Part shown: positions 1 to 5,881 of the stretch, piece by piece
How the letters are laid out: every line of letters begins with the position of its first letter
Position numbering within the stretch: the stretch's first letter is position 1
Origin: Bacillota bacterium
GTDB taxonomy: Bacteria; Bacillota; Clostridia; Oscillospirales; Oscillospiraceae
DNA length: 14,079 nucleotides
Reading direction: 5' to 3'
Assembly: GCA_023393155.1 (NCBI GenBank)
Contig: JAEWML010000017.1
Span: 1-14,079 of the forward strand
Translations under genes and position numbers: made by a program
Notes under the pieces: model-generated
The model's input: the letters and a program-made list of their open reading frames with translations, nothing else
Told to the model about the DNA's origin: nothing
Databases searched by the model: none

Positions 1-153
1 CTCCGCAAAGGAGCCGTGCAGCCCGATATTTGCCGTTTTCGGCTCGCCCCCCAGCAGTGACCGGGCCATGTTGCCAATCCGCACCGCTCCCGCCGTGTGA
101 GAGCTGGACGGCCCCACCATAATGGGACCCAGGATATCAAAAATATCCAGCAT
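1..153 (-). CDS. sdaAB: L-serine ammonia-lyase, iron-sulfur-dependent, beta subunit (5' part, cut by window edge)
   Basis: Only the first 51 codons are in the window; the gene runs off the left edge. The reading starts MLDIFDILGPIMVGPSSSHT and continues AGAVRIG, the conserved amino end of the beta subunit of Clostridia-type two-subunit L-serine dehydratase, including the family-typical GPSSSHTAGAVRIG block at about residues 14-27. With an alpha subunit it would deaminate L-serine to pyruvate and ammonia using a 4Fe-4S cluster (family knowledge); the alpha gene would be expected further left. The ATG at 151-153 is supported by a purine-rich GGGAGGGG about 5-6 nt upstream. The gene is divergent from the amidohydrolase at 297. 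A weak promoter guess (TTGAAA at 213-218, TAAGCT at 190-195, 17 bp apart) is not strong enough to list separately. Family assignment is confident; nothing can be said about the missing remainder. Confidence 0.88.
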   Translation of the reverse strand, partial: MLDIFDILGPIMVGPSSSHTAGAVRIGNMARSLLGGEPKTANIGLHGSFAE

Positions 154-219
154 AAGGCCCCTCCCTTCCCTGTTCCAAAACTTTCTTTTAGCTTACTACA
201 AATTTTATTAGGTTTCAAG

Positions 220-247
220 TTGATTTTTTTAATACATCTGTTAGAAT
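220..247 (+). promoter_or_regulatory. Sigma-70-like promoter of the amidohydrolase gene
   Basis: A -35 box TTGATT (220-225) and a -10 box TAGAAT (242-247) are separated by 16 bp in an AT-rich island that contrasts with the GC-rich genes on both sides. The predicted transcript start near 254 leaves a leader of about 43 nt ending in AAAGGAG, 8 nt before the ATG at 297. Confidence 0.55.
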
Positions 248-296
248 AGTCGTAAAAAACGATGCAACCTGTTTTGATGTTGAAAGGAGCTGCGCC

Positions 297-1655
297 ATGT
301 CCTCTCTGCTGCTTAAAAATCTGTCCGCCGTAGTGACCTGTGACGACGGGGACCGCGTTTTGAAAAACACCGATATTTACTGTGACGACGGGGTTTTGCG
401 CGCCATGGGAACCGCGCTGCCCCAGTCTGCCGACGAGGTTTTGGACGGCTCTCATTTTTGGTGCTATCCGGGGCTTGTGAACACCCACCACCACCTGTAC
501 CAGACCTTTTCCAGAAACCTGCCTCAGGTGCAGAATCTGGAGCTGTTCGACTGGCTTACCGCCCTGTATGAAATCTGGAAGGGGCTGGACGGCGAGGCCG
601 TCCGCCTGAGTACCCTGACGGGCTGCGGCGAGCTTTTGAAGCACGGCTGCACCACCGTGTTTGACCATCACTACGTCTTCCCCGCCGGAGCGGGTGATCT
701 GATGGGCGTGCAGCTTGCGGCGGCGGCGGAGCTGGGCGTCCGGTTTCACGCCTCCCGGGGCAGCATGGACCTGTCCAAAAAGGACGGGGGCCTTCCGCCG
801 GACAGCGTGGTGCAGACGGTGGATGAGATCATGCGCGACTCCGCCCGGTGCATCGAGGCGTATCACGACGCGTCCTTCGGCTCCATGCATCAGGTGGCGC
901 TGGCCCCCTGCTCGCCCTTCTCCGTCTCACCGGAGCTGTTGCGCCAGAGCGCCGTGCTTGCCCGGCAGTACGGCGTGCGGCTGCACACCCATCTGGCGGA
1001 GACGAAGGACGAGGAACGATACACCTTAGAGCGTTTCCAAATGCGCCCTCTTGAATACATGTCCTCCCTCGGCTGGACGGGACCGGACGTGTGGTATGCC
1101 CATGGAATCCATTTTAACACCGAGGAGCTGGAAGAGCTTGCCCGCACCGGCACGGGCGTGGCCCACTGCCCCATTTCCAACATGAAGCTCAGCTCCGGCA
1201 TTGCCCGGATTCCCGAAATGCTGGAGCTGGGAGTTCCCGTGGGCCTTGCGGTGGATGGCTCCGCCAGCAACGACGGCTCGTCTTTGATGGAGGAGCTGCG
1301 GGTGGCATTTTTGCTTCACCGGCTCAACTCCAGCGCATCCGCCCCCTCGGGGTACGAGGTTTTGAAGCTGGCCACCCGGGGCAGCGCCCGCCTGCTGGGA
1401 AGAGAGGACATCGGCTCTCTGGAGGTTGGCAAATGCGCAGACTTCTTCTTGGTGGACTCCCGCCGTCTGGAGCTGGTGGGCGGGGAATACGACCCCGCCG
1501 CCGTCCTCGCCACCATGGGCCTGCGAGGCCCGGTGGACATGACGGTGGTGGGCGGAAAGATCGTGGTCCGGGACGGGCGCCTGGTCACTGTGGACGAGGA
1601 CGCCGTGGCGGCCGAGGCGCGGCGGGTCTGCGGGGCGTATCTGGCCCGGGCGTAA
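297..1655 (+). CDS. 8-oxoguanine deaminase-like amidohydrolase
   Basis: The 452-residue protein is a full-length member of the amidohydrolase superfamily (SsnA/AtzB/guanine-deaminase branch), cytoplasmic, with no signal peptide or membrane segment. Visible metal and catalytic residues are the strand-1 NTHHHLYQ motif (metal ligands H64 and H66), HTHLAE (H232 metal ligand, E235 general acid), YAHG (H269) and LAVDGSASND (D320 metal ligand). The SRGSMDLS segment near 153-160 and the following GGLPPDS are typical, in my recollection, of 8-oxoguanine deaminases, which convert 8-oxoguanine to urate and ammonia and so help dispose of oxidised guanine. Related enzymes act on other triazine or purine amines, so the substrate is an inference. 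The ATG is preceded by AAAGGAG with 8 nt spacing and by its own promoter. It is monocistronic: the next gene is convergent and a terminator lies between them. Confidence 0.82.
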   Translation: MSSLLLKNLSAVVTCDDGDRVLKNTDIYCDDGVLRAMGTALPQSADEVLDGSHFWCYPGLVNTHHHLYQTFSRNLPQVQNLELFDWLTALYEIWKGLDGEAVRLSTLTGCGELLKHGCTTVFDHHYVFPAGAGDLMGVQLAAAAELGVRFHASRGSMDLSKKDGGLPPDSVVQTVDEIMRDSARCIEAYHDASFGSMHQVALAPCSPFSVSPELLRQSAVLARQYGVRLHTHLAETKDEERYTLERFQMRPLEYMSSLGWTGPDVWYAHGIHFNTEELEELARTGTGVAHCPISNMKLSSGIARIPEMLELGVPVGLAVDGSASNDGSSLMEELRVAFLLHRLNSSASAPSGYEVLKLATRGSARLLGREDIGSLEVGKCADFFLVDSRRLELVGGEYDPAAVLATMGLRGPVDMTVVGGKIVVRDGRLVTVDEDAVAAEARRVCGAYLARA

Positions 1656-1666
1656 GGCAATGAAAA

Positions 1667-1696
1667 AGGCGCTCCCCCGGCTTTGGAGGAGCGCCT
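1667..1696 (-). terminator. Intrinsic terminator between convergent genes
   Basis: A 9-bp perfect stem (1667-1675 with 1688-1696, core AGGCGCTCC) has a 12-nt loop. On the minus strand it is followed by a run of five T (complement of 1663-1667), so it fits best as the terminator of the TIM-barrel gene ending at 1701. On the plus strand the stem is followed only by GCTCTTAAAG, so termination of the amidohydrolase transcript there would be weaker. Confidence 0.75.
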
Positions 1697-1700
1697 GCTC

Positions 1701-2366
1701 TTAAAGTGTGTCCCGGTACCTGTCCATGATGCGGGCAAACAGCTCGCCGGTGCTGGGGGGCGTGTAGGTGATGGCGTTGGCGCCCGCCCGGATGGTCTTG
1801 AGGATCGTTTCGTCCGTGGGACCGCCGGTGGCGATGATGGGCACCTCGGGAAACTGATTTCGGATGTGGGCGACAATTTCCGGGGTTCTGGCCGCGCCGG
1901 ACACGTTGAGAAAGTCGGCCCCCGCATCAATGCGGGCACGGACATCCGTCTGCTCGGACACCACGGTGATAATCACCGGAATATCCACCTCCTCCTTGAT
2001 CTGGCGGATGATGGCGTTGTCCGTGGGCGCGTTCAGCACCACGCCGTAGGCCCCCTGATGCTCCGCCTGAATGGCCAGACGGACGGCCCGGGCCCCCGTG
2101 GTAATACCACCGCCCACCCCCACGAACACCGGCACGTCCGACACGCTGATGATGGCCTGAGAAATCACCGGCTGAGGCGTGAAGGGATAAACGGCGATGA
2201 TGGCGTCGGCGTTGATGTTTTTGACAATGGCCACGTCTGTGGAAAAGGCCAGGGACTTGATGCGCCGGCCAAAAATGCGGATGCCGCCGCACTCGCTGAC
2301 GCATTGGGGCAGCGCCAGCGTGTGGCTGCGCAGCGTCCCGGTATAGGTAGGCATGTGTTTGGGCAT
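1701..2366 (-). CDS. Phosphate-binding-type TIM-barrel protein of unknown function
   Basis: The 221-residue protein has the alternating strand/helix rhythm of a (beta/alpha)8 barrel. Recognisable pieces are VFVGVGGGITTG near residues 80-91 (a Gly-rich loop after a strand), GVVLNAPTDN, VIITVV, ADFLNVSGAARTPE and, near the end, PIIATGGPTDETI. The late strand-loop ATGGPTD and the following RAGANAITYTPPS resemble the phosphate-binding end of ThiG/NanE/IGPS-like barrels. Similar proteins in Clostridia are usually named only 'hydrolase', and I cannot name a reaction. It is complete, with no signal peptide. The ATG is supported by AAAGGAGGT (complement of 2372-2380) five nt upstream and by a promoter at 2416-2444. 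It is convergent with the amidohydrolase and divergent from the macro-domain gene, so it is probably transcribed alone. Coding status is strong, function weak. Confidence 0.8.
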   Translation of the reverse strand: MPKHMPTYTGTLRSHTLALPQCVSECGGIRIFGRRIKSLAFSTDVAIVKNINADAIIAVYPFTPQPVISQAIISVSDVPVFVGVGGGITTGARAVRLAIQAEHQGAYGVVLNAPTDNAIIRQIKEEVDIPVIITVVSEQTDVRARIDAGADFLNVSGAARTPEIVAHIRNQFPEVPIIATGGPTDETILKTIRAGANAITYTPPSTGELFARIMDRYRDTL

Positions 2367-2415
2367 GGATGACCTCCTTTTGCGATACGATTAAAAAACT
2401 AATATTATGGTACGT

Positions 2416-2444
2416 ATTTTATCACTTTACCACCGTAAACGCAA
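2416..2444 (-). promoter_or_regulatory. Promoter of the TIM-barrel gene (TTGCGT-17-TAAAAT)
   Basis: Reading the minus strand, the -35 box TTGCGT (complement of 2439-2444) and the -10 box TAAAAT (complement of 2416-2421) are exactly 17 bp apart. The predicted start near 2409 gives a leader of about 40 nt before the ATG at 2366. The -35 box resembles those of the promoters at 5636-5664 and 11813-11841. Confidence 0.6.
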
Positions 2445-2461
2445 GTAAAAGCGCCGTAAAA

Positions 2462-2483
2462 GGCCCGCCCCCCAGGGCGGGCC
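2462..2483 (-). terminator. Orphan minus-strand terminator-like hairpin
   Basis: A perfect 9-bp GC stem (GGCCCGCCC, 2462-2470, pairing with 2475-2483) has a 4-nt loop. On the minus strand it is followed by four T (complement of 2458-2461). It lies about 18 bp upstream of the -35 box of the TIM-barrel promoter, and no minus-strand gene ends here. It may insulate that promoter from readthrough or end an unannotated small RNA transcribed from roughly 2490-2640. Confidence 0.5.
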
Positions 2484-2637
2484 GGCAGACACGGGCAAAT
2501 GGCGCAGCCCGAGGCAGTCAGGCGCGGGACGCACCGCCCCCGGAACTGATAACCCCTGCGGGACAGCCGCTGCCGGGTATGCTTCCCCGCGCTTTTTCCG
2601 GCGGACTATATGAAAAATTGCAAAAGGAGGCACTTTT

Positions 2638-3174
2638 ATGGACCGGTTTTCCATTCTTGTGGGAGATATTACCCAATCGGACGCGGAGGCCATTGTCAAC
2701 GCCGCCAACGAGTCGCTTCTCGGCGGCAGCGGCGTGGACGGGGCCATTCACACCGCTGCCGGCCCGGAGCTTTTAGAGGAGTGCCGTACGCTTGGCGGCT
2801 GTCCCACCGGGGAGGCAAAACTGACAAAGGGCTATCGGCTGAATGCCCGGTATGTGCTCCACACGCCCGGCCCCGTCTGGCGGGGCGGGCAGTTTGGCGA
2901 GGCGGAGCAGCTTTCTTCCTGCTACCGTTCCTGCCTGTATCTTGCCAAGGAGCACGGCATCAGGTCCGTGGATTTTCCCTGCATCTCCACCGGAGTTTTC
3001 GGCTATCCGGCGGCACAGGCCGCCACGGTGGCCCTGCGGACAATTATGGACTTTCTTTACGAACATGAAACGCCCCGCAGCGTGCGGATTATCTGCCATA
3101 CAGAGGAAGCCGCAAAAATTTGGCGGCAGACCTATAATTTCTGGTACGCCGGAAGCAAGGCAGACCGGCTGTGA
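2638..3174 (+). CDS. Macro-domain protein, O-acetyl-ADP-ribose deacetylase / ADP-ribosyl hydrolase family
   Basis: The 178-residue protein is essentially a single MacroD/YmdB-type macro domain. Visible elements are GDIT (residues 9-12, adenine-contacting Asp10), NAANESLLGG (21-30, with the conserved Asn residues), GVDGAIH (32-38, with the catalytic-type Asp34) and the phosphate-binding loop ISTGVFGYP (116-124). The family removes ADP-ribose from protein Asp/Glu and hydrolyses O-acetyl-ADP-ribose; these residues argue for an active enzyme, though the natural target here is unknown. It is cytoplasmic. The ATG follows AAAGGAGG with 7 nt spacing. No clear promoter was found in the GC-rich stretch upstream (2484-2620). 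It ends at the strong bidirectional terminator at 3212-3247 and is probably monocistronic. Residues after about 165 diverge from what I recall of the family consensus. Confidence 0.9.
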   Translation: MDRFSILVGDITQSDAEAIVNAANESLLGGSGVDGAIHTAAGPELLEECRTLGGCPTGEAKLTKGYRLNARYVLHTPGPVWRGGQFGEAEQLSSCYRSCLYLAKEHGIRSVDFPCISTGVFGYPAAQAATVALRTIMDFLYEHETPRSVRIICHTEEAAKIWRQTYNFWYAGSKADRL

Positions 3175-3211
3175 TTTCCACTGCGCCGCGCTGTATCTGT
3201 GTCGGAAGCTG

Positions 3212-3247
3212 AAAAGCGCCCTCTTCCCGTAGAAAGAGGGCGCTTTT
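3212..3247. terminator. Strong bidirectional intrinsic terminator
   Basis: A 14-bp perfect stem (3212-3225 with 3234-3247, core AAAAGCGCCCTCTT) has an 8-nt loop. The stem begins with AAAA and ends with TTTT, so it presents a T-run on either strand. It lies between the convergent macro-domain gene (stop at 3174) and transporter gene (stop at 3289) and can serve both. Confidence 0.88.
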
Positions 3248-3288
3248 GTCGGCTTGAAGTCCGTTTTCGGGATAAGCCTGCCGGGAGC

Positions 3289-4194
3289 TTACGCGTCGAA
3301 CACACCCAGAATCACAATGCCCGCGATGACGGTGGCAATCGCCGTATAATGCCTTACGGAGAGCTTTTCCTTCAGGAAAATGCGGCTCCACACCACGGAG
3401 GCCACGCAATAGGCCGAGATAATGGGCGCGGCCATCATGACGTGTTCCTCATCTCCGATGGCATAGATATAGGCGAACTGGCCCGCCGTCTCGCACAGGG
3501 CGCCCACATATTTGGGCGCTTCCTGCTTGGGAACCAGCGGCTGCTTTTTCACCAGCACCACATAGATAAAGCACGCCACGGCACAGACGAAAAACGTCAG
3601 CTCATAGGCAACGTTCGCGGAGTCCTCGTTCAGCGTCCGCAGCACCAGAGAATCCGCAAAGGTCCCCAGCGCGTCCAGCAGGCAGTAAAGAATGGGCAGC
3701 ACCAATGCCAGCGCGGATTTTGCATATTTGTAATTGGAAGCCTCCTGCCGCAGGGCACGCAGGTCCGCGTCCTCATGGGCCTCCACAATGCCAAGGCCCA
3801 CCACGCCCGCGCACACCAGCGCCACGGCGGCAAGCTGCCAGCCATTCACGTCGCCCGCGCCGCCGGTGACCAGAATCAGCACCGCCACAAGCGCCCCGGA
3901 GGAATTGCAGATGGGCGAGGAAATCGACAGCTCGATATACCGCAGTCCCACATAGCCAATGGTCATGGACAGGATGTACAGCGCGGAGACGGGCAGGTAC
4001 GTCAGCAGGATGGAGGCAGAAATCTCCGCCCCGCCGATCAAAACCTCATAGGCGGCGTGAAGGCCCATCACAAGGCCCACGGCCATCACCATTTTCAGAT
4101 GAGCATATTTGTCCTGATCGCGGCAGCCGATTTTGGAAAAAAGGTCCGACCCGCTCCAGCAGAGCAGGGTAATCATAGAAAGCCAAAACCACAT
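3289..4194 (-). CDS. DMT-superfamily (EamA-type) membrane transporter
   Basis: The 301-residue protein is strongly hydrophobic, with about ten predicted membrane helices arranged as two repeats: roughly residues 1-150 and 160-300, separated by a charged loop around AHEDADLRALRQEASNYKYA. The start MWFWLSMITLLCWSGSDLFS and the end of each half (IFLKEKLSVRHY followed by a final hydrophobic helix ending ILGVFDA) are typical of EamA permeases that export or import small metabolites. The substrate cannot be read from sequence. The ATG is preceded by AGGAGA about 9 nt away. The gene starts 94 nt after the end of the PLP-enzyme gene on the same strand, with no convincing promoter between them, so co-transcription is likely. 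If so, transport of a sulfur amino acid or related metabolite is a reasonable but unproven idea. Confidence 0.85.
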   Translation of the reverse strand: MWFWLSMITLLCWSGSDLFSKIGCRDQDKYAHLKMVMAVGLVMGLHAAYEVLIGGAEISASILLTYLPVSALYILSMTIGYVGLRYIELSISSPICNSSGALVAVLILVTGGAGDVNGWQLAAVALVCAGVVGLGIVEAHEDADLRALRQEASNYKYAKSALALVLPILYCLLDALGTFADSLVLRTLNEDSANVAYELTFFVCAVACFIYVVLVKKQPLVPKQEAPKYVGALCETAGQFAYIYAIGDEEHVMMAAPIISAYCVASVVWSRIFLKEKLSVRHYTAIATVIAGIVILGVFDA

Positions 4195-4288
4195 GTAGAT
4201 AAATCTCCTGTATTAAAAACTTTTGAGGTTTATCGGTTTTGGACCGGAGGCGGCCTCCTCCTGAAAAAGTGATTGGGCGTAGACATTC

Positions 4289-5578
4289 TTACAGCCTCAC
4301 AATATCGGCCTCGACCAGCTTTTGCAGGCTCATGAGAATGCCAAGCTTGGCGTGATACCACGTCAGTCCGCCCTGAAAATAGACGGCGTAAGGCTCCCGG
4401 ATGGGTCCGTCGGCAGACAGCTCGATGGAGCTGCCCTGCACAAAGGCGCCCGCCGCCATAATCACGTCGGAATCATAGCCCGGCATGGCCCACGGCTCCG
4501 GGGTGACGTAACTGTCCACCGGGGCGGCGGACTGGATGCCCTTGCAGAAGGCCACCATGGCCTCGCGGCTTCCCAAAGTGACCGCCTGAATAATGTCGTG
4601 GCGATTCTCCGCCCCGCCAGGGACGCAGGCAAAACCCAGCTTTTCATAGATATTGGCGGCAAAAATCGCGCCCTTCAGCGCGCCGGACACCACCGTGGGC
4701 GACAAAAACAGGCCCTGATACAGCGCGGGCATCAGGCCCAGGTTCGCGCCCACCTCCTGCCCCAGTCCGGGGGCGGAGAGACGGTAAGCGCACCGCTCCA
4801 CGCATTCCTTCGTGCCGCAGATATACCCCCCCACGGGCGCAAGGCCGCCGCCGGGGTTTTTGATGAGGCTGCCCACCACCATGTCCGCTCCCACGTCGGA
4901 GGGCTCCGCCAGCTCCACAAACTCGCCATAGCAGTTGTCCACCATGCATTTCACGTCCGGCTTCACGGACTTGCAAAAGGCAATCAGCTCCCCGATCTGC
5001 CCCACGGAAAAGCTGGGACGGGTGGCGTAGCCCTTGGAGCGCTGGATGGTGATCAACTTTGTTCGGTCATTGATTGCGGCGCGAATGGCGTCGTAATCAA
5101 AGCTTCCGTCTTCTTTTAAATCGGCCTGCGCATAGGTCACGCCGTACTCCTTTAACGAGCACCTGCTCTCCCGGATACCGATGACCTCCTCCAGCGTGTC
5201 ATAGGGCGCACCCACGGGGGAGAGCAGCTCGTCCCCCGGCAGGAGGTTGGCGGACAGGGCCACGGCCAAAGCATGGGTTCCGCAGGTAATCTGCGGGCGC
5301 ACCAGCGCCGCCTCGGTGTGAAACACGTCGGCGTAAATCCGCTCCAGATTGTCCCGGCCCTCATCGTTATAGCCATAGCCGGTGGTGGCGGCAAAATGGG
5401 CGGCGCTGACCCTGTTTTTCTGCATGGCCAGCAGCACCTTGCCCTGATTATACTCCGCCGTCGCGTCTATCTCTGCAAACCGCTCCCGCAGGGTGGCAAG
5501 CACGGCCTCTCCAACTTCATATACGGCCCGGCTCACGCCCAGGGCTTCATACATATCCTGATTGTTCAAGCTTTTCAA
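4289..5578 (-). CDS. PLP-dependent methionine gamma-lyase family protein (YnbB/'aluminum resistance' type)
   Basis: The 429-residue protein is a fold-type I PLP enzyme of the family called Met_gamma_lyase or aluminum-resistance protein (B. subtilis YnbB type). Visible motifs are HFAATTGYGYNDEGRDNLER (61-80), CGTHA (99-103, phosphate-side loop), VDNCYGEF (213-220, with the Asp that contacts the PLP pyridine nitrogen) and GSLIKNPGGG (236-245, K240 as the Schiff-base lysine). Length matches the family. The reaction is only inferred from the family name; true substrates are poorly established. The start is uncertain: the longest frame begins with TTG at 5578, where the AAAGGA is almost touching the codon. 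A TTG at 5569 has about 10 nt spacing from the same AAAGGA, and an ATG at 5554 gives MYEALGVSRAVYEVG, close to how homologues begin. A promoter lies at 5636-5664. The transporter gene follows downstream. Confidence 0.88.
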   Translation of the reverse strand: MKSLNNQDMYEALGVSRAVYEVGEAVLATLRERFAEIDATAEYNQGKVLLAMQKNRVSAAHFAATTGYGYNDEGRDNLERIYADVFHTEAALVRPQITCGTHALAVALSANLLPGDELLSPVGAPYDTLEEVIGIRESRCSLKEYGVTYAQADLKEDGSFDYDAIRAAINDRTKLITIQRSKGYATRPSFSVGQIGELIAFCKSVKPDVKCMVDNCYGEFVELAEPSDVGADMVVGSLIKNPGGGLAPVGGYICGTKECVERCAYRLSAPGLGQEVGANLGLMPALYQGLFLSPTVVSGALKGAIFAANIYEKLGFACVPGGAENRHDIIQAVTLGSREAMVAFCKGIQSAAPVDSYVTPEPWAMPGYDSDVIMAAGAFVQGSSIELSADGPIREPYAVYFQGGLTWYHAKLGILMSLQKLVEADIVRL

Positions 5579-5635
5579 TTCCTTTGCCGCCTTTGGATTC
5601 GCCAGGTATGACCGGCGGAGAGCAACGGCTTCCTT

Positions 5636-5664
5636 ACTTTAGCATACCCGCCGTAAAAACGCAA
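5636..5664 (-). promoter_or_regulatory. Promoter of the PLP-enzyme gene (TTGCGT-17-TAAAGT)
   Basis: On the minus strand the -35 box TTGCGT (complement of 5659-5664) and the -10 box TAAAGT (complement of 5636-5641) are 17 bp apart. The predicted start near 5629 leaves about 50-75 nt of leader depending on the start codon used. The spacer shares an ACGG(C/T)GG stretch with the promoter at 2416-2444. Confidence 0.55.
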
Positions 5665-5773
5665 GAACAAGGCAGCCCCCCTTCTTCCCCGGCTCTTCGT
5701 CGGAGGCTGTCTGTGCAATTATGGGGGGTTTTTTGTGCAAATTGGAAAATTAGGGAAATTTTTTAAAAAGCTA
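5665..5773 (+). other. Intergenic stretch with G6T6 hairpin and TGTGCAA(A)TT direct repeat
   Basis: This is part of the 303-bp gap between the PLP enzyme and the GGDEF gene; the rest of the gap holds the two divergent promoters and their leaders. A run of six C (5677-5682) can pair with six G followed by six T (5723-5734), with a nested stem of GGCAGCC against GGCTGTC inside, giving a terminator-like plus-strand shape with no gene before it. TGTGCAATT (5712-5720) is repeated as TGTGCAAATT (5734-5743), 22 bp apart or about two helical turns, as an operator might be. No ORF here looks real. Confidence 0.3.
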
Positions 5774-5802
5774 ATGACAAACAAAAGCCTGCCTGTTATA
5801 AT
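5774..5802 (+). promoter_or_regulatory. Promoter of the GGDEF gene (ATGACA-17-TATAAT)
   Basis: The -35 box ATGACA (5774-5779) and a perfect -10 box TATAAT (5797-5802) are 17 bp apart, the best promoter in the window. The transcript would start near 5809 and carry a leader of about 73 nt with several CCTG/CAGG boxes and two mutually exclusive small hairpins, described in the findings. Confidence 0.72.
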
Positions 5803-5881
5803 AATAACTACTATTTAACTGATTAATCAGGCACCTGTAAAGCGAAGCAGGTTCGCATTCTAGAAACGGGGGCGCAGGACA

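Noticed and set aside
1683..2372. 229-codon plus-strand open frame opposite the TIM-barrel gene
   Set aside because: Antisense shadow without a ribosome site; it starts inside the terminator hairpin.
4246..4258. GGAGG-CGG-CCTCC hairpin between the PLP enzyme and the transporter
   Set aside because: Only 5 bp with a 3-nt loop and no T-run on either strand; not a credible terminator.
3199..4272. 357-codon plus-strand open frame opposite the EamA transporter
   Set aside because: His/Gln/Gly/Arg-rich shadow of the transporter; the opposite strand has a coherent ten-helix membrane protein.
4322..5119. 265-codon plus-strand open frame opposite the PLP enzyme
   Set aside because: Antisense shadow; the minus strand carries the PLP lysine and Asp motifs.
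5803..5881. Possible cyclic di-GMP riboswitch before the GGDEF gene
   Set aside because: Neither the GEMM-I core nor the class II core, as I remember them, can be found in the short leader.
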